From contig OZ037917.1 of NCBI GenBank assembly GCA_964035575.1, forward strand, positions 186,001-250,000: a stretch of 64,000 nucleotides of DNA, in the 5' to 3' direction. Under the pieces are notes generated by a model. That model did no database searches and was not told the DNA's origin. It saw only the letters and a list, made by a program, of their open reading frames with translations. Made by a program: the position numbers and the translations under genes. Positions 31,547 through 41,413 of the stretch are shown in pieces. Source of the DNA: Rhynchopus sp. YZ270_cl-10. Taxonomy: Eukaryota > Euglenozoa > Diplonemea > Diplonemida > Diplonemidae. The stretch's first letter is position 1; the number at the start of each line of letters is the position of its first letter.

Positions 31547-31635
31547 GCTGCATCGACAACCCACCTAGATAGGATCTGTACACACTGTTGTCTGTAAGCT
31601 TTGTAAAGATATAGACGCAGGTCATCCTGAACTCA
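31547..31635 (-). repeat. R4 dispersed repeat, copy 3
   Basis: Diverged copy: CTGCATCGACAACCCACCTA, GATCTGTAC and the 3' part AAGATATAGACGCAGGTCAT followed by CCTGAAC. Confidence 0.65.
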
Positions 31636-31966
31636 AGAAAGCATACACAAAAGCATCAAAGTTTTGGGGGTACAGGGGTGGGTCAAAGGGCTACAAATGA
31701 AGAAAATAAAGTAGTTGGTAGAATATCAGCACACCATGTTTCGTCCTAACTGTACACATGGGTCGGAACAAGAGAGGGGGACATCATTGCAAGACCCTCT
31801 GAGATGTAAAGACATTGAACCACTGTCGCTTTTATCAAACAGTATCTCGTCTTTTCTGAAACTCAAAAAAAAACCATGACCAAACGTATAAAACAGTGCC
31901 GACTTGGCTTTCTGTCGGCAAGGGAGGTGCCGCTATCTGTCGAAGACTGACCCCTTTGATAAATTG

Positions 31967-32030
31967 TTGGAGTAGTGTAGTTGCCTCGGTTTGTGTTGCC
32001 ACAGTTGTGCAAATCTCCACTTTTTTTGCT
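31967..32030. repeat. R7 repeat, forward copy
   Basis: GTTGGAGTAGTGTAGTTGCC, TCGGTTTGTGTTGCCACAGT and TGTGCAAATCTCCACTTTTT. A related start occurs at 28068-28112 just before R4, and an inverted copy lies at 49490-49545. Confidence 0.65.
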
Positions 32031-32189
32031 CGGGGACAAAAGATACACGACACCCTTCCCTTTCACCATTGTGCTTTTTGCTGTATCGATGTTCACCCAC
32101 CCAGGTGAAAATTGAGAGGGGGAGGAAGCCTCTATAACACTTTCCCACTTTTCAAAATAATCAGGCAGGTGAACAAAGAATAAAAAAAG

Positions 32190-32240
32190 AGAAGTTAAAA
32201 GTTGCAAACGCCTCGTTTATCGGCGAAATGCAGGCAATAA
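32190..32240 (-). repeat. R3 dispersed repeat
   Basis: Plus strand GAGAAGTTAAAAGTTGCAAA then CGCCTCGTTTATCGGCGAAA and TGCAGG. Confidence 0.7.
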
Positions 32241-32595
32241 ATAAGAGAATTTCCCCCCAAAAAAAAAATGTATAATTTACATGGTACTGAGGTACAACAC
32301 GTACTATTATCACAATCTTTTTTCCCCAAAAAAAAACAAGCATAAAAAACAACAAAACCCCTGAGGATAGAGAACAGCGGGCAAGAAAAAAAAAAAACAC
32401 AAAACTACACAAAACCTTACCTCCCCCCCCACTCCCTCCCCTGGAGAGAAAACCTAAAAAAAAAAGTTTGTATACATTGGACCTAAACCTCACAGCGTTC
32501 GCCACACTAAGCAATACTCCATCACATCTCCCCCCCCTTTCTCTCCACAAAAACCCCCCCTTTTTTTTTGGCACAATGGTGTTACAAGAAAAAGA

Positions 32596-32636
32596 AGTGA
32601 AATTTGATAGTGCAAAAACGCTCTCTGGGAGTTGCC
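32596..32636 (-). repeat. R3 repeat, fragment
   Basis: Plus strand AAGTGAAATTTGATAGTGCA then AAAACGCTCTC. Confidence 0.45.
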
Positions 32637-32642
32637 GAAAAA

Positions 32643-32690
32643 TTTTTTTTTATAAGATGACCCTACGCCTCTCATACTCACTTTGATCAC
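32643..32690 (-). repeat. R1 hairpin repeat
   Basis: Plus strand TTTTTATAAGATGACCCTAC then GCCTCTCATACTCACTTTGATCAC. First of two R1 copies directly downstream of the hydrolase gene. Confidence 0.7.
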
Positions 32691-32710
32691 ATTTGTTATC
32701 AAAAAAAAAG

Positions 32711-32757
32711 AAAGGTTCACAAGATGACTCTAAGCCTCTCGTGCTGAGTCACCTTGA
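32711..32757 (-). repeat. R1 hairpin repeat, best-formed stem
   Basis: Plus strand GAAAGGTTCACAAGATGACT, CTAAGCCTCTCGTGCTGAGT and CACCTTG. On the transcribed strand AGGUGACUC pairs with GAGUCAUCU over nine positions with one G-U, and AGC pairs with GCU above a loop ACGAGAG. It ends 50 bp downstream of the hydrolase stop. Confidence 0.85.
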
Positions 32758-32806
32758 TCACATTCTATAAAATGATGTTGGCGTGAAGAATTGATCACAT
32801 CTCACA

Positions 32807-34405
32807 TCACTCCTTTTTAAGCTGCATATATTTCGTGAGAAACCCCATAACACGGGACTGAAACTCTTCGGGGAAGCGGTTGTAAAGCCCGCAGTGGAAT
32901 GCATCTGGGGCGAGCCAGAGCTCCTTTGGCTCGCGCGCTGCAGCGAAAAGGTCTTCACTGTGGTACGTAGGGACCACCTCGTCTCCAGTACCGTGCATGA
33001 TCAGAATCGGCTGGCCTAGCGACGGAATCACATCGATCGCCTCGTTCGCGAAGTAGCCAATCCGCAGCCTCAGGAGGAACGACGCAATCTTCGCAAACAT
33101 CAAAAAGGTGAAGTTCGTAATCTGCGAGTTTCCGAGGTACGTTTGCACGGCAACCCCTAGGTGATGGTCCTGCAAGGACGACGCATGTGAGACCGGGTTC
33201 TCCGACACAACACAATCAATGTCTGGACAGCCTTGGGTCGCAAGAATCGCAGAACTCCCTCCAACGGAGGTGCCAAGCACTGCAACCTTTTGCATTCCAT
33301 ATTCTTTACGCACCCAACGTGCCGCGGCGCGCACATCGCGGCTTTCGGACACCCCATAACAAAACCCACGCCCCGTTCCATCAGACGAACCATGTTCCCT
33401 AAAGTCAAAAAGCAGCAGAGAGTACTCATCCTGCTTATGAAACATCTCCACATGGCGGAGCCAGGCCCGCCTGTCCCTGCCACCTCCGTGCACAAAGATA
33501 AGACATTTCTTGCTTGCCTGCTTCCCAGGAATCCACCAGCCCCTCAAGGTATAGTCATCTGACTTAAACGTTATATTCTCAAAATCGATGTCCAAATCAT
33601 ACTTAGGATTGGTGTAAATTCCTTGCCAATACGGTGGAAGACCCTTCTTCGATAACTCCTTTGCACCAGGGGTAGGTCGGTACCAAGGAGGGTGAATAGA
33701 AAGCTCCGTAACAAGAAAGGCGAGGACAAGAACAAACCAGAGTGTCGACGCCCCGAAAAAGCAGATCAAAAACCACGACCCCTGCATCAAAAGCAGAACC
33801 ACAAAGGGCATGAAAGCCGCCAGCGCAATCTTCTTCAACACAGTCTGGTCCACCACATCCCCGGTTTCCATCCCTTCATCCTCGCTATCACGCTTTTTCG
33901 GAGACTGTGGAGGAACAGATGAACGCCTCCTGTGCCTTATATGGTTATGATGTTGCAGTTCAGGACCGCTCTTTTTGATGAACTTTGCAGAGTCGAGGGC
34001 ACCGTGGTGTTTTAAGAAGTCGCCAACCTCGCTGTGGCCGTTTTGTGTTGCTTCCATGAAGGCGGTGGAGAAGAAGTTGTCAGATGCGTTGATGTCAGCA
34101 TCCTGCTGGGCAACAAGCAGCGCAACGCACTCCATATTCCCCGCAGCCGCTGTGTAGTGCAGCGCAGTGCGCCCCATGTGGTCTTCTGCCGAAGGGTCGC
34201 ACTCAGGGTTGAGCAGCAGCGCGCGGATCACCTCTACATCGTTCTCCTTCGCTGCCGTCAGCAGGCGTTGTCCCAGGGCAGGGTCGCGCTTGGGTTCGCG
34301 TAGGTTCTCTGCAGAGAACGACCGCCGCAGGTTCTTTGCGATGCGTGAGATGGCTGGTTTGGCCTTCTCTTCTGCAAACTGCTCAAGGCGGCTGCGGCGA
34401 CTCAT
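32807..34405 (-). CDS. Ankyrin-membrane-alpha/beta hydrolase fusion
   Basis: 532 residues from the ATG of MSRRSRLEQF. The upstream 22 codons of open frame are a Pro/Thr/Leu translation of a C-rich tract and are not included. Residues about 44-137 hold two to three ankyrin repeats (GRTALHYTAAAGNMECVALL, FMEATQNGHSEVGDFL). Two hydrophobic segments follow at about 194-213 and 214-234. Residues about 270-530 form an alpha/beta hydrolase: HGGGR oxyanion loop (306-310), GTSVGG nucleophile elbow with Ser380, GTGDEVVP with Asp475 and DAFHCG with His504, so the triad is complete. Likely a membrane-anchored serine hydrolase (esterase, lipase or thioesterase) facing the cytosol; substrate unknown. A (GTTTG)n tract lies just upstream. 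No intron. Confidence 0.9.
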   Translation of the reverse strand: MSRRSRLEQFAEEKAKPAISRIAKNLRRSFSAENLREPKRDPALGQRLLTAAKENDVEVIRALLLNPECDPSAEDHMGRTALHYTAAAGNMECVALLVAQQDADINASDNFFSTAFMEATQNGHSEVGDFLKHHGALDSAKFIKKSGPELQHHNHIRHRRRSSVPPQSPKKRDSEDEGMETGDVVDQTVLKKIALAAFMPFVVLLLMQGSWFLICFFGASTLWFVLVLAFLVTELSIHPPWYRPTPGAKELSKKGLPPYWQGIYTNPKYDLDIDFENITFKSDDYTLRGWWIPGKQASKKCLIFVHGGGRDRRAWLRHVEMFHKQDEYSLLLFDFREHGSSDGTGRGFCYGVSESRDVRAAARWVRKEYGMQKVAVLGTSVGGSSAILATQGCPDIDCVVSENPVSHASSLQDHHLGVAVQTYLGNSQITNFTFLMFAKIASFLLRLRIGYFANEAIDVIPSLGQPILIMHGTGDEVVPTYHSEDLFAAAREPKELWLAPDAFHCGLYNRFPEEFQSRVMGFLTKYMQLKKE

Positions 34406-34489
34406 TGTTGGGGGAGGGGGTAAGGGGGTCAGGGGGTAAGGGGTCAGGGGGAGGGTGTTGAAAGAAAACACCCAAAGAAGAGTTCTGTT

Positions 34490-34575
34490 GGTTTGGTTTG
34501 GTTTGGTTTGGTTTGGTTTGGTTTGGTTTGGTTTGGTTTGGTTTGGTTTGGTTTGGTTTGGTTGGGTTGGGTTGG
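34490..34575. repeat. (GTTTG)n microsatellite
   Basis: About 15 GTTTG units followed by GTTGG variants, about 85 bp upstream of the hydrolase ATG, in its 5' flank. Confidence 0.9.
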
Positions 34576-35215
34576 TAGACTGTTATTTTTCAAGACGTCG
34601 TAGATCAAAAAAATAAGAGGATTTTTCTTTCGTTTGTATGAGGGTTTTTTTTGTGAAAGCTTTTTTTTTTGGGGGGGTGGGGGTATGTGATATCTGGAAG
34701 GGAGGGAATGAATCAGATCAACCCTGATTTGCTGTTCTAGGGGTTTAATGCACATTGATACCAAAATAGTAACAAATAGTAAGCGGTAGAACCACAAAAA
34801 AGTCAAACCGCAAAATCAAGCCATATTTTCCTTCAAAAACCATTCTATTCCACTGTAGTTAGAAGGTATAATAGGGTACACTAAATGTACCTAGCAAAAA
34901 AAAAAAAAAGATACACTCTCCTTGACAGCACCAGGAAGAAAGAACAAACCCTCCCCACCCAAATGTAGGACACTCTTTTAGCACATTGACCTACAGCAGG
35001 TTTAACAAAAATTCCGCCCAAATAAAAATGCCCGCCCAAGAAAAATTTCACCTAACGTAATTTCCGCCATCGACTTCAATTCCGCCTTTAGTTTTGGCGT
35101 ACCCTTTGTTTAACCACTGTATATCACAGAGATGTTCCCCCTCCCCACCCATTTACTTTCCAGGTAACTCTGCTGTGGGGCCTTATGTAGAGAAGAGTTG
35201 AAACGCTTGAAAGAT

Positions 35216-35330
35216 CATTTTGAAAGTGCAAAAAAACGCCTCACCGTTCATCGGCGGAGACGCAGCAACACTGGTCCCCCGCGGGTTTGTCGAACCCCCC
35301 CCAGAAAACACTTCTTCATTGGCGTGCACA
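35216..35330 (-). repeat. R3 dispersed repeat, full length
   Basis: Plus strand starts CATTTTGAAAGTGCAAAAAA, then CGCCTCACCGTTCATCGGCG, CTGGTCCCCCGCGGGTT and CACTTCTTCATTGGCGTGCA. Longest R3 copy seen. Confidence 0.8.
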
Positions 35331-35361
35331 CGGTTATCACAAAGGAGGTTGTCAGCAACAT

Positions 35362-35516
35362 ACGGTGGCCCGGGGGGTACGGCGTTTAGCTTTTACAAAA
35401 AAAATTTAGAAAAAAATCACAAAAAATCACAGTAAATCACATGATTTCTTTTGATTCTGTTGTGACTTTTTGTGATTTTCTTCGAAAAACTAGAAAACGA
35501 CTATTCGCCGAGACCG
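35362..35516. mobile_element. Foldback element with TCACAAAAAATCAC arms
   Basis: GGTGGCCCGGGG at the left faces CCGCGGGCCACC at the right, and AAATCACAAAAAATCACAG faces TGTGACTTTTTGTGATTTT. About 155 bp, no coding capacity. Confidence 0.6.
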
Positions 35517-35827
35517 CGGGCCACCCCAATAAGCATTGCCCCATCCATAACGGTTAAATAATGACAATCTGACACAACTCTTTTTTTTTTCCTCTGGCAT
35601 TTTCCAATATTGAACACGAGACCAGCATAATTACTCTCCACTGAATCTAAGAGACCCTCATAACATCCTTTTCACAACACCCTCAAAAAAAAAAGGGAGA
35701 CTTTTTTTTTTTCGTTCTTGATATTCTGTTTTTTTTTCGGTTAAAATGTTACAACGATAGCCGGTCCCCTCCCGCCCCACCCTACCCCACCCCTGATAGA
35801 ATAAAATCAAAAAAAGGAAGATAAATA

Positions 35828-35900
35828 AGTTGGAAAGTGCTTTAACGCCTCCCTTGGAGACAGACGTTGGTTCTCCTAGGGGTTTGAAGCCCCTTGAAGA
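35828..35900 (-). repeat. R3 dispersed repeat, diverged
   Basis: Plus strand AGTTGGAAAGTGCTTTAACG, CCTCCC and GACGTTGGTTCTCCTAGGGG then TTTGAA. Confidence 0.55.
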
Positions 35901-35947
35901 GGAAGGAATTTTTTTGACATAATGAACAACACCAAGTGTACCAATGA

Positions 35948-36079
35948 TTACTGGGGATGGTCGAATATAAGAAAATGTATCTTATATTTAACTTTTAGTT
36001 TTATTAGTGACAGAGTCTTCATATAAAACTAAAAGTTAAATCTAAGATACCCTCTCTTATATTCGACCCCCCCCAGTAA
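35948..36079. mobile_element. Foldback (MITE-like) element, 55-bp arms
   Basis: TTACTGGGG at the left and the reverse complement TTACTGGGGGG at the right, followed by TCGAATATAAGA and CTTATATTTAACTTTTAGTT in both arms with few mismatches. Central spacer about 20 nt. Confidence 0.75.
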
Positions 36080-37020
36080 GATTTATATTTTCAGTCGAAA
36101 GATAGAGTTTTTTTTTGTCCATCACCGTCCTCTGAATAAAATCTTTTGTTTTCCCTAGGGGTCACCTGGATGAAAAAGGGTATTGTCCATTATGCACTGA
36201 TTTATACAGAAAAAGAAAAAAGTGAATTTGATGGTAACGTGCCAAAGACAGCATGAGACGTTTGGGTGCTCCCTTTTTTTTTGAAGGGATTCTTTAGTTT
36301 AGACAGGACTGCAAAAAAAAATAGAGAAAAATGGTAGCGTCCTACGAAGTACTATAAGCATTGCCTATCCAGAACCGAACAATAACTTTAAAAAAAAAAC
36401 TTAACATAACATACCAACTGATCTGTCCTTACACTACTCTACTACTATATCTTTTTTTTCGTCACAGACAGATCTATCGTTGGTTTTAAATATGTTTAGG
36501 TTCCAATAACACTTCGTGTATGCAAAAAAAAAATAAAGTCCGTGGTGGTAAGAGCCCTGTGATGAGAGGGGGTCTTTTGACAAAGGGGAAAAGGGGAAAA
36601 AAAGGGGGAAAAGAGAAGGAGGGATAACAACACGCCTCTGAGGAGGCCTATTTTGGAGATGCAGCCAATTGTTATGATTGTTAACGCATAATGATCTAAA
36701 TGAAGAGAGAGAAAAAAAACAAAAATCAAAGAAAAGCAAAGCTGATACATGCCTGGGACATCAGAGAGACGCTGTTAAGTGGGTTAGCAGGTCCACCTGA
36801 CGAAATGTTGGAGTTGCGCGTTGCGGGACTACTCCTCCTCCCCCCCCTTCTCGCCAAGGATGATAGAACACAGCCGTTTACCGTTGCTTTGAGGATTTGA
36901 AAAGGGACTGTGAGCCTCACTTCGGTTTTCTGCTCCTCATCGTATACGCAAGGTGGACAAAGAGCGACCCCTAGCCCTAACTATTTCATGGGATCGAAAC
37001 AAAACACAAAAAAAAAAAAG

Positions 37021-37078
37021 AAGTTACTGATGCAGGCATCTCCGACCCAGGTCTCGCCAGCCCCGGATGAAAGCACAA
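37021..37078 (-). repeat. R2 dispersed repeat, short
   Basis: Plus strand AAGTTACTGATGCAGGCATC, TCCGACC and GCCAGCCCCGGATGAAAGCA. Confidence 0.65.
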
Positions 37079-37871
37079 AAAAATAAAAATAGAAATCTGG
37101 CAGGCAACGCCTCTAGGGCAACGGCACAAAAGAGAACAAGAAGCAAGAAAAAATTGGGGTATGGTGTCACTATGCCTGGCGGTTCGGCTCTCCATGAATC
37201 AGACATATACAGCAAGGATGGAGGCCTTTATAATGCCTCCTACATTGATCTCCGTCGCAGACCAGCAGACCAGCACCACTAAAGACATCGTTTTGAGGTA
37301 CTCTTCTCACGCTCCCACTAAGACCTTGGTCTTGGCACAGTGCAGTGTTCCCTGAGAGCCCCTAATATGAGGGCAAACGTAAACTGAGTGTGAGACAGCA
37401 CCGTCTGTTCCACGTTGGAAGCGAATCCTGATGACGCAACACAAAGCAGAAGAACAGAACACAGCTAACAGGACCCTACAAAGAGGACTACTTTAGCGAC
37501 TCGGGTTGTGAGGGCAATGTGAGTTACTATTTGTTTGGGGAGCCCCAAAAAAAAAAAAACAGGAAACTCAAAAAGCAAACCCTGTGCGAGATTGAGAATA
37601 GCAGCGCAGTTACGGTTCCCTCTGCCACCCGATTTGTGATTTAGCCCACCGCCAAACTCGGGTCATAATCAGGCGGAATAACAATTGTTTTTAACACAAA
37701 ACAACTTCGTATGACTATCAAAACGTCGTGTCATAATACATAGGTTCCGTACAACACGTGTTCAGGTGCGCAGCAGAAAGCACACTCAAAAAAGAGACTA
37801 GAAAATAAAAAACTCCGCCCCCCGCCCCCCCCCCCCACGTCCCATCCGTTCTTGCCCCCATCTACTATCTA

Positions 37872-39044
37872 TTACGCCGTCAGCATGTCGCGCATCTTTC
37901 CTTCAAATACGTAATTGTTGTGCGATTTCTTTGGGAGGTTGAAGCTGTTCCGCTTTCCGTTGTTTTTGCGCATCTGTTTGTCTTTGAAGCACACTGCGAT
38001 AATGGACTTCTGGCGTCTCAAAGGGACTTGCTTGCTGAAGTCGATCTCCGTCACGTCATTCGACGGCAGCGACATTTCTGGCAGTGTCAGGGCGTGGGTG
38101 CCAGCGGTGAGCCTCTGCTGCAGCTGCTTGAAGAACAATTGCGCGTCTGCCGCCAGCTTCCCCCCCGACTTTGCCCACTGCATTGGGCAGAGAGACTTCC
38201 AACCCATCGACTTGAAGCATCCGACGTACGACTGGAAACGGTTGAACGGCACCCCTTCGTCATAAAATTGTCTGTGCAGTTCGTTGAAGTCGTTGTCACT
38301 TGAGACCATTGTGATCGGTGTGCCCTTTGCCAGGTTCGCTGCTGTTGTGGTGGCCATCGTAAGCGCGTAGTCGGATGCGTTGGAATCACCACTACGGGTT
38401 TTGGTCAGACTCAGCCTGTTGCGCTTTATGAGATCTTCAATCACATGCCCGATGAGGAGTTTCTTCTGGAGTGCGGCGTTCATTGAGATGCACGCAAGCA
38501 CATAACAGTTGGGCGGGAGAAACTTGCGTTTGTTCTCCAACTCCCAGAGGGCACAGTCTGCAAAGAAGGACGGACAGTTCTCCACATCCAACGAGAGGAT
38601 ATGCGTTGCACCTGACGTTTCACTGAGGTCCCACTTCACATCATCAAAGCCCGCCTTCAGATGGCAATACGTACTGAACTCTGTGGGAAGACCGCCAACA
38701 CCGATTTCAGTGGGGACAGGGGAGACACCACCACGCCTGTCGTGGGCATGAGGTGTGCTACCTTCGGACACTACTTCATTCCTCCTTGCCTGCTCACCTT
38801 CGTTTGACAGTTGCTTCGGCACCGCCACAGGAGGCGATACCGAACGAGGGGAGCCGTTCAACAACTGCTCCACAACCTGCACAAAGGTTGGATCTTCAAA
38901 TAGTTTGCGCGCCTGCACCCCACCAATCACATTGGACGCAGCACCAAACAGCTGTCTCCCTTTCAAAGGGAGCATGTGAATCGCCATTGTCTCCTGCACA
39001 CCTGGCCGTTGCATTGCCACCCCAAGAGGAGCTTCGGGCGTCAT
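37872..39044 (-). CDS. NYN/PIN-like nuclease domain protein 1
   Basis: 390 residues from the ATG of MTPEAPLG. The longer open frame is cut by TTGTTCAG (AG at 39054-39055), an acceptor 9 nt before this ATG. Residues about 148-265 resemble a NYN (PIN-like) ribonuclease fold: LSLDVENCP with Asp153, ASDYALT with Asp225, and ITMVSSDNDFNEL with Asp250 and Asp252, that is, the acidic residues expected for metal-dependent RNA cleavage. The first 120 residues are Ser/Pro-rich. The C-terminal 80 residues are basic. It is paralogous to the next gene upstream on the strand (39899-41413): both share LDVENCP/VDIENCP, the PPNCY motif, IGHV and SSD(N/K)DF. No intron. A role in RNA decay or processing is inference. 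Confidence 0.8.
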   Translation of the reverse strand: MTPEAPLGVAMQRPGVQETMAIHMLPLKGRQLFGAASNVIGGVQARKLFEDPTFVQVVEQLLNGSPRSVSPPVAVPKQLSNEGEQARRNEVVSEGSTPHAHDRRGGVSPVPTEIGVGGLPTEFSTYCHLKAGFDDVKWDLSETSGATHILSLDVENCPSFFADCALWELENKRKFLPPNCYVLACISMNAALQKKLLIGHVIEDLIKRNRLSLTKTRSGDSNASDYALTMATTTAANLAKGTPITMVSSDNDFNELHRQFYDEGVPFNRFQSYVGCFKSMGWKSLCPMQWAKSGGKLAADAQLFFKQLQQRLTAGTHALTLPEMSLPSNDVTEIDFSKQVPLRRQKSIIAVCFKDKQMRKNNGKRNSFNLPKKSHNNYVFEGKMRDMLTA

Positions 39045-39898
39045 TTTATAGGATCTGAACAAGGATGTATGTTGTATTAAGCATTTCACAGTGAATTCAA
39101 AGAGAAAAAAACATGATATAGTAAAAAGGGGGGGTCGTTTCATTGATTACGCAAAAAAAAAACCTGAGAAGGGCACCCGGCTGCCCGATATTTTTTTTTT
39201 TTTTTAGGGTGTAAGAAACCCCCAGACGGTTGTTAAATTCAATAAACTGATCATTAGGGCGCAAGAAAAAATCATACAACAGACTGACAGCTAACTGATC
39301 TAGCATTTCCACAGGAAGAAATTTTTCTTCTTTCCATTATAAGAAAGAGGCAGGCATTGACGCTGACTACACGGTAATTTTAGTAGCCGCACCACATGGT
39401 GCTGCCCTCTTAGCTTTTGTTGTGCTACCTGGCGGGGGTTCCACCACTGCGACTGTGCAGGGGAGACAGTTTCCCGTTTTCCCTCTTGGGGTCACAGCCC
39501 GCACACCCCCCAAGGTGTAGCAGAGCCTCTGTACTCTGGGCTGACGGCGCAGACGGCAGGAGTTTTCGACCACAAAAAAAAAAAATAATGACATTGATGT
39601 AAAAAGTAAATGCGGGCAAGACGTCAGGGCAACCTCATGCCTCAGACGAACACCGACCTTTGGGGGTTTTTTCGAGTTCGTATTACCCAGTTTTTTCCCG
39701 TTTTTTTTTCTTGGTGGTTTTGTGGGTGGTTTTGGGTGTTATATCACTCCCAGCAGGCATGAGGCAACCAACTGCACTCCAACGTAGGGCTAGGGGCAAA
39801 TATTTTGCCCTGTCTTGCGACTCATTTATCAATCCCTCCCTCCCCCAAAAAGCCCGCGGAGACGTTTGAACCAGATTTTTATTTTTACATTTTTTACA
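39045..39898. other. Intergenic spacer
   Basis: Short frames only; no gene or dispersed repeat recognised. Confidence 0.4.
39054..39055 (-). promoter_or_regulatory. Likely splice (trans-splice) acceptor
   Basis: Minus strand CATCCTTGTTCAG ends 9 nt before the ATG at 39044. Confidence 0.45.
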
Positions 39899-41413
39899 TT
39901 ACTTCTTTCTCCTTTTTGTGTCTCGTCGGGCGCCGGATTTGAACATGCGAATTTCTTGTTTTCTGATGGATTCTGCCGCGGCAAAGTCAAACTCACCTTC
40001 GTTGGGGACGTAGGGGATGTCGGGATGGGCGATACGGTGGCGCAGCTGTGTGAGGAAGCTGGCGGTGTCGGACCGCAGGGGGAAGCTATGGCCTTTGTAG
40101 TGGCTCGGCAACACCATGTCGTCGTAGCTGCACTGGTAGGAGAGAAGCCGGGTGAACGATGCCTGCATCGTCTCCTCCTGCAATGTGCGTGACATTTCAT
40201 CGAAGTCTTTGTCGCTAGAGATCAACGTCACCGGAACCTGCCCTCCCAGCTTGTCTCGATACAGGCTTAAGGTGTCCATCATCAACTCGTAGTCGGAAGC
40301 ATTCGCTAGCGTCGCGCTGCGGCACAGCTTCACCTCCAATCGCCCCTCAAGGATAAGCTCCTTCAGCACGTGGCCGATCATGTAGTCCCGCACCTTTGTG
40401 TTCTCGGGGACCGTCGACATCGTGAAATAGCAGTTTGGCGGGCCAAACGCCTGCCCGTTTTGAATCTCCCACATCGCGATGTCTGCGAAGAGCGCCGGGC
40501 AGTTCTCGATGTCCACCACAACAACGTGGGCTGGTCTTTGTCCGCTGGCAAGGAGTTTGTCGAGGTTCCACGCTGCCTCGGCGAAACCATTCGTACGATC
40601 TACATATGAGTAGCTGGAAAATCTTTGTCGAATCGTTTGGGCGGGGGCGGGCTTGGGCCTTGAGTGGCTTGAGGACGGGGGTGGGGTCGGGGGTGGGGTC
40701 GGGGGTGTGGTTTGGCCGGGCACGAATGCGGCCTCTCGCTCCTCCCTCACACGCTTCCGCTTCGCGGCTCTCTTGAGACTAGCATTGGCAGCCTTCCCGA
40801 TACGACGCTGCTCCCCTTGACACTCCAACGCACTTTTCGCTTCTTCCACCATTTTCACGAACCCTTTACTCTTCGCCAACTGCGTCAACACATGCTCCCC
40901 ACACGCCCGCGCTATCTCCTGAACAAGCCTCTCCCCAAACGTCTCTGCCGGTGTTGCACGAAATTTTATCCTCCCTTTTGGCACAAAAAACCCTGGTGTT
41001 TCCAACGACGACACTTCCCTCACTTCCCTCGGTTGCACATTGCGGGACGGCGGCGGACGAAGTGGAGGAGGCGCATGCAGAGGGGGAGGCACCACGAGGA
41101 GGGGTACCGTATTGGCACACCCTACTGCAGCTGAGAAGATACCCGCCCCACCGTCACTCTCCGGCGGTGGTGGCGGCGGCGGCGGTGGTGTTGTGGCAGG
41201 CGATACAATAGGCTGAGTGCAGGATTCCTCTGAATCCTCTATGATCACAACCTCACTATCGGACTCTGTTTCACCACGTGCCCCCTCCTCTCCCGCAGAC
41301 CCCACTAAGGACTCAGGTATGTCATCCAAGGAGGCAGGTGGCGCAGAGGGGCGCGCTTCACTCTCGTCATCGCTGTCAGCGATGATCACTACCTCGTCTG
41401 ATGTGTCGGACAT
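39899..41413 (-). CDS. NYN/PIN-like nuclease domain protein 2 with SIM-like motifs
   Basis: 504 residues from the ATG of MSDTSDEVV. The N-terminus has two near-identical hydrophobic-acidic motifs, DEVVIIADSDDE (6-17) and SEVVIIEDSEES (53-64), which look like SUMO-interacting motifs (hydrophobic core flanked by Ser/Asp/Glu). Pro-rich stretches and a basic patch (LKRAAKRKRVREER, 213-226) follow, the latter a possible nuclear localisation signal. The NYN domain spans about 296-420: VVVVDIENCP (Asp301), ASDYELMMD (Asp374) and LISSDKDFDEM (Asp401, Asp403). The tail is Lys/Arg-rich (RRDTKRRKK). The open frame extends upstream through low-complexity sequence to 41773, but that part looks untranslated. 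A nuclear RNA-processing nuclease is a reasonable guess. Confidence 0.8.
   Translation of the reverse strand: MSDTSDEVVIIADSDDESEARPSAPPASLDDIPESLVGSAGEEGARGETESDSEVVIIEDSEESCTQPIVSPATTPPPPPPPPPESDGGAGIFSAAVGCANTVPLLVVPPPLHAPPPLRPPPSRNVQPREVREVSSLETPGFFVPKGRIKFRATPAETFGERLVQEIARACGEHVLTQLAKSKGFVKMVEEAKSALECQGEQRRIGKAANASLKRAAKRKRVREEREAAFVPGQTTPPTPPPTPPPSSSHSRPKPAPAQTIRQRFSSYSYVDRTNGFAEAAWNLDKLLASGQRPAHVVVVDIENCPALFADIAMWEIQNGQAFGPPNCYFTMSTVPENTKVRDYMIGHVLKELILEGRLEVKLCRSATLANASDYELMMDTLSLYRDKLGGQVPVTLISSDKDFDEMSRTLQEETMQASFTRLLSYQCSYDDMVLPSHYKGHSFPLRSDTASFLTQLRHRIAHPDIPYVPNEGEFDFAAAESIRKQEIRMFKSGARRDTKRRKK

Larger units (their letters stand above)
31210..32806. other. Intergenic spacer rich in repeats
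   Basis: No gene supported. Holds R4 (31547-31635), a second repeat type (31967-32030), R3 (32190-32240 and 32596-32636) and two adjacent R1 copies (32643-32690 and 32711-32757). Confidence 0.5.
34406..37871. other. Long intergenic spacer
   Basis: No gene supported in 3.5 kb. Contains the GTTTG array, two R3 copies (35216-35330, 35828-35900), a foldback (35362-35516), another inverted-repeat element (35948-36079) and R2 (37021-37078). The stretch 37080-37700 is less AT-rich, without an open frame or known RNA fold. Confidence 0.5.

Noticed and set aside
40950-41211. Plus-strand frame MLHEILSSLL opposite the second NYN gene
   Set aside because: Shadow of the minus-strand coding region.
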